Source: Leptidea sinapis
Taxonomy: Eukaryota > Arthropoda > Insecta > Lepidoptera > Pieridae
Length of the DNA stretch: 64,000 nucleotides
NCBI RefSeq assembly: GCF_905404315.1
Contig: NC_066287.1
Coordinates: 12,772,001-12,836,000, forward strand
Direction: 5' to 3'
In this document: positions 10,456 to 22,100 of the stretch, in pieces
Layout: every line of letters starts with the position of its first letter
How positions within the stretch are numbered: position 1 is the stretch's first letter
Program-made: the position numbers and the translations under genes
The notes under the pieces: model-generated
Told to the model about the DNA's origin: nothing
What the model saw: the letters and a program-made list of their open reading frames with translations, nothing else
The model's database searches: none

Positions 10456-10493
10456 ATCAGCTACAAGGTCTGTACACCTTGTAGCTGATACAC
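10452..10493. repeat. Perfect 17-bp inverted repeat
   Basis: 'gtgtatcagctacaagg' and 'ccttgtagctgatacac' around an 8-nt loop, placed at the end of the 31-bp array. Confidence 0.85.
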
Positions 10494-10671
10494 ATTATAA
10501 AACCATCCCCCCGTCAGCGTTACTAAAACTGACGTGCTGCTGGAGTGTTTGATAAGAATTAAAATATGACGTGTGTTACTGACCCTTGTGACATCAACCA
10601 AAAATATTCGACTCTGAACGTCTAAGACTTTGTTCGTAATATTATTTTATTTCGACATTAAATTTACTAGT

Positions 10672-10790
10672 GGCAGGCTTCTTTGCATATGACGCTGACT
10701 GGGTGAGCACCACAGCGGCGCTTATTTCTGCCATAATGCAATTATGTGCCAGTATTATAATTGTGTTTTGGTTTTAGGGGCCTCACCTCG
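10672..10790 (+). repeat. Dispersed repeat, family D (partial)
   Basis: Resembles the start of the copy at 42785: 'ctttgcatatgacgctgactg', 'accacagcggcgcttatttc', 'tgccataatgcaatta'. The interval 10800-11210 shows nothing else I can name. Confidence 0.55.
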
Positions 10791-11215
10791 GGATATTTGT
10801 AAAGTGGCTTCAGTACAGTTCAGTTGTGTCCACTGCGACCAATTTGATCTATTGTGATAGCCACTGTTATCTTATAGCTCACTTCTAAGATTGATTCTCT
10901 TCATGCATCTTCATTATTATATCTGTTGCAGTGAGCTGATGTATCCTAAGTAGTTGAAGAATTGGACTTCCCAAAGGAATGTTTCATCTGCACTATTACA
11001 CATGAGACTACTACTCTGATGAGACTTAACTTTTATTTCTTTTCTTTTTCTTAGAATTTTATGTTTTTCAAGAATCTCACTATCACGTGTACCTTATGCT
11101 TTACATCTTTTGTTATGTATGGTAAGAATTTCAATCAAACTAAATTATTGAAACAATAAAGCTTTAGATACTTAGAAAGTCAGAGGTTATATAAATGTGA
11201 ATTTTTTTTAATGAC

Positions 11216-11470
11216 TTAAATTACAACGCATAAATACAAGTCATAATCTCCAGTATAGCGTATGTTATGGGCGCATGGATTTAATTTTCCAAACTCAAAC
11301 GCTAAGAATTTTTTTTGTAGGTCAAAAAAATTACACTTTTGAATGTCAAAGTAATATATTATACCATTTACCAATACTTCAGAAAAGTTGAGCTGAAAGA
11401 TTGAATGAGAAGAAGTGCCAAGAAACTCATTACCACTCTCTTGAATCAATATATACAGCTTCAGTCTGTG
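11216..11470 (-). repeat. LINE 3' UTR tail
   Basis: The minus strand carries a common LINE tail recognisable by 'aagaaactcattaccactc' and 'aagtaatat' blocks, also seen at 28700-28880 and 62440-62580. The 107-codon ORF here is not credible as a gene. Confidence 0.5.
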
Positions 11471-11934
11471 AAGCACGTGACCCTTGGTCCCTCTAATTAA
11501 ACAAAAAAAAATATTTGTAGGGAAATAAACAATAAACAATGACTTACCAACACATTATGTTAATCAAAACATCCATATATCTATAAATATTATAAAAGTA
11601 TAACAAAGTAAATATAAATAACTCTTGTTGTGTGTTCAACAAACAATACCGAATCCAAAAATGTACTTTATAGATATTTTGTTTGTTTGTCTATACGTAT
11701 GTCCGGGAAAAACACATAAATTATCAAATAGGGTTCATTCTTTTTATTTTCAAATGTTTTTTTAAGAATGTTAACGATTACCGGTCACGACAACATAAAT
11801 TCTACATAATATTATTGTCACGTAGATACAGGCATAGCTGCTGTATAGTGTCGACGCGGATAATACTAAGCATCAACCAACAAACATTACATGTCTATAA
11901 AATTATTATCAAATTAACATGATACAAGTGATAT

Positions 11935-12262
11935 AATACGGACCGATTTGGAAAATTTAGGTCTTGAATTATTTGTGGAAGTCCAGAGAAGGTTTAAAAG
12001 GTGAATAAATAGGAAAATGTTGCTAAATTAAATAAAAACAACAAATTTGTTTTTCCTTTGATGTGTCCATACATAATTTCTATGAGAGATTTTATTGACG
12101 CACGGTTGGACAGTACTGCTGTGAAATAATTTCATTACGACAGCAGGATGCATATTTTACGAAGTAATTTTTGATGTTATGATATATTATTGACAAATTC
12201 ATATAAAAACATTATTTTATTTATTATATACAGAACAATGTCTGTCGGGTCAGCTAGTATAA
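11935..12262 (-). repeat. Dispersed repeat beginning ACTAGCTGACCCG
   Basis: Its minus-strand end 'actagctgacccgacagaca' is shared with the repeat starting at 32268 ('actagctgacccagcaaacg'). No ORF. Element class not determined. Confidence 0.55.
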
Positions 12263-12424
12263 AATAAAAGTTCTCTACAAAGGTAAGTAATTTAGTAAGT
12301 ACTCATATCTTTATTTGGGTCAAACACTACAATTAATATTGTGACATTTACAAAATATAATGTAAACAAAATTTTAAAAACTTATCCAAATATTTGCTAA
12401 TCAGTTATTATTTGGGTATAACCT

Positions 12425-12745
12425 CACACTGACTTTTTTTTATGGAATAGGAGGACAAACGAGCGTACGGGTCACCTAGTGTTAAGTGATCACCGCCGCC
12501 CACATTCTCTTGCCACACCAGAGGAATCACAAGAGCGTTGCCGGCCTTTAAGGAAGGTATACGCGTTTTTCTTGAAGGTACCCATGTCGTATCGTCCTGG
12601 AAACACCGCACAAGGAAGCTCATTCCACAGCTTCGTAGTACGAGGAAGAAAGCTCCTTGAAAACAGCACTGTGGAGGACCGCCACACATCCAGATGGTGG
12701 GGATGATATCCTAACTTGTGGCGTGTCGTGCGTAGGTGATATTGA
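12425..12745 (-). pseudogene. LINE family A, 3' terminal fragment
   Basis: Minus-strand copy of the family A C-terminus ('MWRSSTVLFSRSFLPRTTK', 'LPCAVFPGRYDMGTFKK') and its 3' end, with the T-run at 12430 (the element's poly-A). 5' truncated. 12746-13119 holds nothing recognised. Confidence 0.85.
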
Positions 12746-13119
12746 CTACTACACTATCTTCAAAAAGGCGTCCGTCGGTAAGGAAATTAACCCCAAACAT
12801 GACACTTGAACCAGCCTTTATCCCACTGTCTTTTTGTAAAGGGACGTGTTTGTCCCGTTATTATATTATATTCTTACTAGAGTGGCTTCTGTGGAAGGTA
12901 TACCACAAGTAAGCCAATATCATGTTAAAGTAGACCATCAAACTTGCAGTATTTATTTTATAAATTTAATGGTAGTGATCAGTGCTAAAAATTGAAACAA
13001 GTTTTATTTTCTTATTTTATATCTGCTTTAAGATTATAAAGGGCATACACAAATATAATTACTTAAATTATTAAATATAAGTAGGTACTTAGTGATATTT
13101 ACAACTTAATCTAAGTCTT

Positions 13120-13292
13120 TTAATATATTTACACAAAAGGAGTGAAAACTAGGGAGAGGAAACATTTGAAGGAAGTTAGGTGTGTAACTTCGGCAGGTAT
13201 AAAATTATACAAAGAAGATTACATTAAAGAACAATCGAAGAAAAATGATCCACGTTTGTCTCATCTAGGCCACTCTATTAAAATAATACCAG
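13120..13292 (+). other. Weak coding-like stretch, unassigned
   Basis: An open plus-strand frame reads through KTRERKHLKEVRCVTSAG and on to KKNDPRLSHLGHSIKIIPG, ending at a stop inside a possible donor (CCAG|GTTAGT). Composition is coding-like, but there is no convincing acceptor and no recognised family. Could be a TE fragment. Confidence 0.2.
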
Positions 13293-13669
13293 GTTAGTTC
13301 CAAATCACAATGAACTCCAAAACATAACATTTTGCTCAACGATAACAAATACGAAATTTGCAGAGCAAAACAAAATGTGATCAAATTCTAAAGGTCGTGT
13401 GAGGCCGCCTATACGCGTGAAGTGTTCCGAAGTTGCGTGTTCACACAGTTATATTAACAACATAGCCTTGAAAGACAGATCACTATTTGATCAATGAGTT
13501 AGTCAACAGGCTTCGCACTTACGAAACGCTTCTGACAATTTTTGTTAAGGATGACATCGAAATACGTTTGCCGTTGCTGTAGTTTTGAAATTTCTTGTTA
13601 ACTTCTGAGAATCACTTGATTTACAGTTATAAATACAGCTAACAAATATGGCTACAAAAACTTAATAAA

Positions 13670-13840
13670 TTTAATACTAAAACCTTTCTCGAGAACCACT
13701 CTATCCATTGGTGAAGATGAACAACAACAACAACATGAAAATCGATGCCTACTGCATCGCTTTTGGAGTTCATTGCGAACAGGCAGATAGACTGCGGATG
13801 ACTTTGTTTTATAATGTACTTGATATACTTTCTACTTTTG
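13670..13840 (+). repeat. Dispersed repeat, family F
   Basis: The block 'cctttctcgagaaccactct', 'ccattggtgaag', 'catgaaaatcgatg', 'gactttgttttata' reads like a widespread non-coding repeat tail. The ATG ORF beginning at 13708 is a chance frame helped by an AAC microsatellite. Confidence 0.5.
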
Positions 13841-14811
13841 TTATTTCAATTATGGCTGGTCCATGGATCTGTGTTATGGGAAATTTGTTTTGAATGTTGT
13901 TCAATTTGCTATGTTTTGGAAAGATTTACTGATATATTTAGATCAGTATTTGTATGAATCTGACAGAAAAGCATTTTCTATCGGCCAAATTAAATATATC
14001 TACTTAGGGCCAAGTTTATTACTTTAATGTGCGTGACAGCTACACTCGCGAGACGTCAGTCACTTTATTGCGTACGTTGTGTTGAAAATAGAGATTAACA
14101 GCTGTCATAGTTATCTAGACGTATAAATTATCTAAGCAATTATATTTGTCTCTTTTTCGTTACATGTTTCCATCCGTTACAAAAAAAATAAGTTCACAAA
14201 GAAATTCTATCACAAATGCTTCAAACAGTTGAGATCGTTCCTAATTCGGCGCCTATTTGTCTGGTCCGAGTTAAGTGAACGATATAAAACAAGATTCTGT
14301 GACGAAAATGTTATCAAGACTAGACTAGCACAAACAGTGATGTAAAAGTGAAAATGAAGCGCAGCGGGCATAATTTGCACCTTTGGCTTTGTCAAACGAA
14401 TATGTGTCGTAACACAAATACTCTTAGATAATATCGTCGCGACCTTTGGATCTCCCCGAGTTGTAGTTTGACAGACGACATTTCCGCTTCGGCATTTTTA
14501 GGAACAATGCGGCTAACTGTTTTATTATACGTCTTAGAGTGTGCGTGTGATTTCAATGATTTGTTAATGCTTAATTTATTATAGTAACAACTAATAGATT
14601 CGCATTATGCAAATGAATTACCAACGACCTGCCTAGGTTTTGCTCAATATTATGGACGATCTTTTGTAAGATGATAATATGGTGTAAAGCAAACGCATGA
14701 TTTGTGGCGTTTGATTAATCACCAGAAATTGTTTCACCTATGGGTTGGCTACGCCTAGTTAGTTTAGCTGGACTGTTTACACTTAGCCTATTGATTGGGC
14801 CATTGAGCGCG

Positions 14812-15100
14812 TCCGTTCACCTTCTTATTCCAACCAGCCCACATCGTCCCAGAACTCTAGCAGTCTTTTAAACTGCAGGCATCCGGGAGCGATCCTGAAG
14901 ATCGGAGGACAAGAGCCCGTTGCTTGGCCACACTCCTCCATTCCATAAGCACGTGTTCTGGCGTTTCATCTGCCTCTATGCATCCTCTTCACGAAGGTCT
15001 GTCTGTTACACCTATGATACATAGTTGCTTGTTTAAGAGACAGTGACCGGTGACTACACATACTATTATACGTATTTTATCCCTGTGTAGTCTCATTAGG
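14812..15100 (-). pseudogene. LINE C-terminal fragment, relative of 1060-2215
   Basis: On the minus strand the segment encodes a decayed version of the post-RNase-H Cys/His region (block 'TGHCLLNKQLCIIGVT' and a degenerate Cys cluster). It matches the element at 1108-1400 in order. It abuts the LINE family A fragment at 15100. Confidence 0.6.
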
Positions 15101-16115
15101 TTTTTTTTTTATGGAATAGGAGGATAACGAGCGTACGGGTCACCTGTTGTTAAGTGATCACCGCCGCCCATACTCTCTTGCAACACCAGAGGAATCACAG
15201 GAGCGTTGCCGGCCTTTAAGGAAGGTGTACGCGCTTTTTTTGAAGGTACCCATGTCGTATCGTCCCGGAAACACCGCACAAGGAAGTTTATTCCACAGCT
15301 TTGTAGTACGTGGAAGAAAGCTCCTTGTAAACCGCACTGTGGAGGACCGCCACACATCCAGATGGTGAGGATGATATCCTAACTTGTGGCGTGTCGTGCG
15401 AAGGTGGAATTCGGCGGCAGGAATTAGGTAAAACAGCTCTTCGGAACACTTCCCGTGATAAATGCGGTAGAAGACTCACAATGAAGCGACGTCTCTACGC
15501 AACGCCAAGTGATCCAGCCGTTCACAGAGTACTGGGTCCCCGACAATTCGAGCTGCTCTGCGTTGCACGCGGTCAAATGGATCGAGCTGATACTGAGGTG
15601 CGCCAGACCAGAGATGACAGCAATACTCCATGTGTGGCCGGACCTGCGCTTTGTACAGCGCTAGAATGTGGGCCGGCTTGAAGTATTGCCGTGCTCTATT
15701 AATGACGCCCAGTTTCTTTGAAGCCAATTTGGCTTTGCCCTCCAGATGGCCACGGAATTGGCAATCGCTCGAGATTTCGAGACCCAGTATTCCGATACTA
15801 GGCGAGGCTTTTAGGGAAGTGTTGTCGAAGAGCGGTGATGCGACAAATGGGGTTTTTTTAGTGGTAAACGCGCAAACTTGAGTCTTCTGGGGGTTAAATT
15901 GGACAAGGTTCAATTTACCCCATTCGACCTTCTCAAGAGAGGACTCGATAGAAGACACAAGTTTCTCCCGGCACTGGTCGACGATTTCCCGAGAGAGACG
16001 TGCATGGCCCGTGTATACGGCATCACCAGTGTTGTCATCTGCATAGCAATGAATGTTATGGTTGCGGCAATCTTTGAGGGCGCCGGAACCGCATTCTTTG
16101 TTTGTCTGCATCTTT
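15100..16115 (-). pseudogene. LINE family A, 5'-truncated RT copy
   Basis: Minus strand. A 211-codon frame (16111-15476) starts just before 'IHCYADDNTGDAVYTGH' (catalytic YADD) and runs through the RT thumb to 'RRDVASL'. It is followed, after a frame shift, by the C-terminal 'FPGRYDMGTFKK' block and the T-run at 15100. Lacks endonuclease and RT fingers. Confidence 0.88.
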
Positions 16116-16849
16116 ACTGTTTCTCTTTTCTGTTAAGTGAGATTGTTCCGTTTTTTCTTCCGTATGAGTGTGTCCACTTACGACTTTATTTTACATCACA
16201 TAGAAAATAATATCTTTTGACAAGACACAAAATTTAGACAAGGTAAACCGTCAGAAGATTTGCATGCAGTCACATTAAGGTAAGTAAACCTCAGTTCTTA
16301 ATCAAACAATATTTATTATTGTTTGCTTATAATTACTTTTGAAGGTAGATCAGCACTATACATCCCTATAATTCGGATTCGGATCGGACGCAGTGTGTGG
16401 CTATGGCTACTTCGGTCCGTCAATAATCTTCTCCGATACGGAGATTAACGGTCGACGGCAAGAAATCGGATGACGGAAGCCGGATCTAGTTCATAAACTA
16501 CCATAGAAATAGTTCTACGACTACATCGGACGTGAATTTATAAATTCAATTGGAGTCATGAGTCAGACTCTAATAATTGAGCTTTTGTTTATGCATATTA
16601 TAACTCAACTATAACAAATCTATATCCGTAAAAAAAAATTACTCAAACGAATAAACTTTCTGCCTTGATATTTTCAAAGAAAATACACGGACAAAATCTA
16701 GTACGATAAAATATATATATTTACTGTAATAGATAAAATTTTGTCGCGATATATTGAAACAATACGTGCTTTCAAAACCAAGTTATTGAAGAACTAAATC
16801 GGCCAATGTTCACTTAGTTAATAATAAGTAAATATAGTTAGTTATAAGG

Positions 16850-16925
16850 GCCGGATGACATTTCTCCCATAGTGCTCAGAATATATGCTCCTGAGTTGAC
16901 GCCGGTGCTTGTTCATTTATTACGT
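16850..16925 (+). pseudogene. Internal LINE family A scrap
   Basis: About 75 bp matching 36680-36755 of the long copy ('gggccggatgacatttctcc', 'ttgagttgacgccggtgct'). No 3' end, so it is a rearranged remnant. Confidence 0.7.
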
Positions 16926-18734
16926 CACTCAAACACAAAATATGCTTGTTTTATTGCAATGATATTATAATATTAAAAGAGGTAGATATGTCACTAGCGC
17001 GCCGAAAATCAATCACCTAAATTGAGTCAATTGGCGCATGGGGTCGTAGTCGCTCTCTCGATACGAAAACGGTACGCACGCGTTTGTTGTTGACAGAATT
17101 GCTTACAATTTGATATAGGTACAACATAAAAATGCCGTCCGGAAGATGCACTAATTACGAAAGTAAAAAAATTATAGAATTACGTAACACAGTTAAGAAA
17201 TCATGAATTATAACATTTTATTTGATTTCATTATTTATCTTACAAAATAAATATGTTGCCATGACAACGCCAAGCCGATCATAGATTAACGTACAGAAAT
17301 GACAAAATATTGATGCTGTCTGTTGCGGGATGATCGTGGTAGAATATTTTAGGAAATGATGTAAAAAAAGTCATTATTGCAGTGAATGTAAAAATGCGTA
17401 TTTAGGTAGCTGAACTATCAAACTACTAAAACAAGTTTTAGGGTAGGTAGCGGATTTAGACAGTGAGTGCTATTTGTTTACGTAGGAGTTTTTTCAGTAT
17501 ATCTTTTGCTAGCTGCAGAAGAATCAATGGATCATTTCCTTCTTCTCCCATTACCTTATTGTAATAAACCCTCAACAAAAAACATTCATAAATAATATAA
17601 GATACAAAATATAATAATTGTAATCTTAAAACTTTTTGGGAGCCGTTGTTAGTAAAATTGTAAAAATGGGACCCTTTTTATTATTTTTTTATAAAATCAA
17701 TGACAAATTATCTACCTAATTTCAATGCAGTTTTACTACTTTATAACTTTTACTACATGAACTCATGAGTGAATCGTTTTTTAGACATTAATCATTGTGT
17801 ACGGGTAAAAGTCATATCTGATAAATTATTACTCTATGTTGTTTCAGTATGTTAGATTTATCTCTTTCTCGCTTGCGATAATTGTATCATGCTATGCTTC
17901 TTTCAGATATAATCGTAATGTAGTGTGCTATTGAAATGTTAAATGATTAATGTGTGCGTAAGTGAATCATTTTTAAACATCGAATATAGTCTAGGTCACC
18001 TATCTATACTTTTAAATATCATTGGTTTTGTTGTGAATAAAACCAAAATATGATATATTGAAGAGATTTACTCATTACATTTAAATCTTTTTAAATGGAT
18101 GCAAAAACGGCCTAGATATAAAGTAAGAAACACATAACAAATACAATCGGTCTTAGAACGATCTTTTGTTTAATTGCAGTACTCATAGTGTTTGGGACAG
18201 TTTGTAGTGAAATTACAAAATTTCATTGTTTTTATATACTTTATTAAGCCAACTAGTTAATAACAAAACAATCGCTTATAACAACTTACAACATTTTGCC
18301 TGTTGTGGTACTCTTAAGCGTGAAATATTAATAAAACCTTTTGGGTGAACTTGACCAGCTATTTAAATCACTAAAACCATATCTAAAGCTTTCTTTATTT
18401 TTCCTTCATTTCAACATATTATGCTGATACTAAATCTAATTTTTAATATATAATTTTTTGACTATATTAATAAAGATATTCTCTATAAAAAATAGACCAT
18501 CGAGTTCTACCGATTAACTACTAAATAATTAATATTGAGGTTAATACTGAGTACAGCGGGCTGATTATTAGTTTAACAAAACTTTCTATGAAAAAATTCA
18601 ATATGTAATAGGTAGGTACTAAAGTAAAATTGTAAATTTAATTTATGTCCCTTGCATAAATTACTTTTAGACTGTGGTCTAGCTCTCTCATTTACCTGAT
18701 GTTGGGGGGAAAGGTATTACCATGAGGTTTAGCA
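16926..18734. other. AT-rich spacer, nothing assigned
   Basis: No credible ORF, RNA gene or splice-bounded block. A 24-codon frame at 17133 starting MPSGRCTNYESKK slightly recalls a THAP-type start but ends at once. Confidence 0.5.
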
Positions 18735-18975
18735 ACACTTACTGATCAGCAGAAGGAGATGTCCACAGCTGGACAAAGGACGATCGGTCTTGCGTTACTC
18801 TCGTCCAACCTATTCCGACGATCTTGACGATAATCTCGTTATCCATCTTTTCTGCCCGTACGGCCATGTATACTTCGAGCTATGTGCCCTGCCCACTGCC
18901 ATTTCAGTTTTGCAACCATCTAGCCTATGTCGGTTACTTTGGTTCTCCTACGGATCTCCTCATTTCTGATATCTA
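18735..18975 (-). pseudogene. RTE-type LINE, C-terminal scrap
   Basis: On the minus strand the translation reads EEIRRRTKVTDI, then MVAKLKWQWAGHIAR, the conserved C-terminal tail of RTE-clade reverse transcriptases, followed by the LINE's 'gacatctccttctgctgatc' 3' flank. Stops interrupt it. It lies just downstream of the channel gene's polyadenylation signal. Confidence 0.7.
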
Positions 18976-18999
18976 TTTAATTACGCTTGTATCAGTAAA

Positions 19000-19005
19000 T
19001 TTATT
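19000..19005 (-). promoter_or_regulatory. Polyadenylation signal AATAAA of the TRPV gene
   Basis: AATAAA on the minus strand 45 nt after the TAA at 19051, well placed to end the channel transcript. Confidence 0.6.
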
Positions 19006-19050
19006 TTTTCCCTAGAAGAGTTGTCTCAAGTACAGTGATGATTCAAATAA

Positions 19051-19197
19051 TTATTTTCTTAAAGGGTAGTTTCTACTCGGTTGAGAAGGAGCTATTTGAT
19101 TGTTCAATTCAGCATTCCTTTGCTTCCGTTTTGTGACGATACGTTCATGAGTACGTTTCATTTCCAATATTTCCTTCATTTCCTCCTTGTCTTCATC
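19051..19197 (-). CDS. nan: TRPV channel, last coding exon
   Basis: Acceptor ctacag at 19198. 48 codons from DEDKEEMKEILEMKRTHE to a basic tail ending in NYPLRK and TAA. This is the cytosolic, probably helical, charged C-terminus. Phase 0. Confidence 0.88.
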   Translation of the reverse strand, partial: DEDKEEMKEILEMKRTHERIVTKRKQRNAELNNQIAPSQPSRNYPLRK

Positions 19198-22100
19198 CTG
19201 TAGAAAAGAGGAAATAGTTAAATAATGTATTTCTATGTTATACATCCAAAGTTGCAGTTGTTTCTTTATCAATGAGATGTTGTGGTGTATCTGTTATTAT
19301 TATATTATTGTATTCATTTTAATAGTTTTTTTATTAAAATTGTATTTCTTATTTATTTTAATTGCGGAATAATAACATACGTAAGTATAAATCCATATCC
19401 ACATCTGTGAGAAGATCTGTCAGTTGTTGGATGATAAAGTATTACCATAGAATAGGGATGGATGCTCATGTATTATAAAGGTTTGAAATAAACAAAACAT
19501 ATTTTGACAGGATCGAAAACAGGTCTGCAGCTTGGTTCCGTGGGAAAAAAGCTTTCATTTTCTGCTCGACGACAGTGGCATTGGTCTGAAATTGACTAGT
19601 TTTTGGGCGCCTCAACAGGAATTAATTCTCACACATTCAATGGCGGTACATGTGAAAATTAAATTATATTAAATATTTTTTTCTTCCGACCGTGATAAAT
19701 TAATTATTGTCATGGGTTTTGACAGTTTTTATTTAGACGTTATGATTTAGTAATAATAAACTTTATTAGTAACATAATTTGTGACTTTTGGTTTGTGACA
19801 CTGACTTTTAGCGCATCTTTAAAAACAGTCTGCGATACCGTAATATGCCTTTTTCTTATTCATAAGATAAGTAATAGGCGCTAAATGAAAACAAAATTAT
19901 CTGATGACTCTAACGGAAAATCTTCAGATCGCAATTGGGGTAAGTATATGAATTATACCAACTTTACAGCGAGAATATAATATTATTTCTTTCTTTGCAA
20001 AACAAACAATAAATAATATAAAGTGATCTGTGATCATAGACATAGTACTGTTAAATACTCTATAGTTTATTGTCCGATCTCAGATTGACAGATTTGTCAG
20101 TCAGTACTTTTTGCCATTTATCAAAATTGACAATTAAGATATTAACATACAGCTTAGATACAGTCACAGTTACAAATTCGGCCACAGAGTAAGCAAGTGC
20201 TACATATAAGAGATACACTGCGGTGTTAAATATAATTAAATTAATAACGTGTAATTAATTAATTAACTCTTTATTTGTTTTTGAATAGTTTTAGGTTACA
20301 ATTTACAATTAGTTTATTAAATAATTTTATATTATCTTTAAATCGACGTTACCAAATGGTCCAACGGAAGACCAGCGCTGGTTTTCAAATCAAAAAACAT
20401 GCTGACGTACTTATAGAAAACAATATTCCTCAATTTTGTTTACGTTTATTTTTTCCGTTTCCGTAGCCAAATGCTAAAAAATGAAACACTTATAGATTCG
20501 TCATGTCTGTCTGTCTGTCCGTCCGTATTCCGAAGCAGCCACTTTTTCCGAAACTATAAGAACTATGCTATTGAAAATTGGTAAGTAGTTGAAAAGCATT
20601 AAGATTCTCACAGAAAAATAGAAAAAAAAATTTAACAAAAAAACAACCGCCTTCAAAAACACTATTCCTAAACAATATAATAATAATGTGTACTAATAAG
20701 TATAAAAATGATTGCGTATTTTTATACCATTTAATTAATTATACTAATTCTAGTTACGATTAATGTTATTTTTGGAATCATTATATATATAATATTGTTT
20801 TGGAATAGTGTTTTTGAAGGCGGTTGTTTTTTTGTTAAAAAAAAAATATTTAATGTTTTTTAGTGAATTTGAAGTACACTAATTAGTAACAATTTGTCTA
20901 AATATATGTAAATATACAAAATTTTTCAATGCAGCAATCAACGTAAGTACTTTGCAATTTGATTAAAGACAGTGTTCCGTTACTTTGTCATGGATTCCGT
21001 AATCAGAACCTAACCAAACTCTCACCAAACTATCTTTAAAGTATATGCTTTCCAATAATAAAAGAATCATCGAAATCGGTTGGCGCGATATTGAGTTATT
21101 CGTAAATTTATCCACTTTGCTATACGTATGTATAGCAAAATTTAAGATTTTTATGGTTTTCTCATGGATTCCACTGTCAGATCTGGACCAAATTACAATG
21201 GGGCCACTGGGGAAGCACCAGCTTTCAAATTAAAAAAGAATTATCAAAATCGGTTCACCCAGTCGAAAGTTTTGAGGTAACAAACTTAAAAGAAAAAAAA
21301 AATACCGACGAATTGAGAACCCCCTTCCTTTTTTGAAGTCGGTTAAAAAACAATAAATTTTGGGGGTTATACTCAGAACTGAAACTAAAAAATTTATACC
21401 TCGTAAATCGTATTATCAATAACTTAATTGATAAAAATACACTATTATTAAAACATCCATCAAAGTTCCAACGAACTACAAGAACTTCTGTATTCTGTTA
21501 CTAAATGCTTCGGAAAATTCTTCCGGAAATTCCTTCATGGGCGAGTCCGACTCGCACTTGGCCGCTATTTTCTTAGTCTTTTATATATAGACGTACTGTA
21601 CTAGAACATCATAAATAAACATTTTTCTTTCTTTCTACTTTAACTGTGGCTGTACCGATATTATCTGAGAGAGATACCTAGGATCATTCTTAGGAGTATG
21701 TTCAATTCTGTACAAACCTTCTGATTAATTCTGAGCACAAGAGCCCGCCTGCCGCTAGCCATGGGCTGGCTGTACGTCATCAGCTGCTGCAGCCTCTGGC
21801 CAGGGGGCACTCCTCGTTCCACCACCAGCACGATCCTGGCCCACTGGCGCTGCCATTCGTTCCGCGTCTCCGCGATCTTCTGATACGTGTTCCCCATCAT
21901 AGCGATGAGCATGTTCACCAGCAAAATGGCGACGATTATCATGTATATAACAAATAATAACTGAAAAAAAAGAGTTCAAATTTATTCAGATACCCATTTA
22001 AACAGTGTGTTAGGCCACACGATAAAAGTGAAAACTTCATCAGTCGGGTATAATAATACAACATACAACTCAAGTAAGGGCAAAGAATATACTTATAGTA

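Noticed and set aside
11216..11539. 107-codon minus-strand ORF as a gene
   Set aside because: Overlaps a LINE 3' UTR block found several times in the window.
13708..13893. 61-codon ORF with an Asn run
   Set aside because: Lies in a dispersed repeat tail; the Asn run is an AAC microsatellite.
17133..17207. Start of a THAP-domain transposase (MPSGRCTNYESKK)
   Set aside because: Only 24 codons before a stop, the Cys spacing cannot be completed, and no other part is visible.
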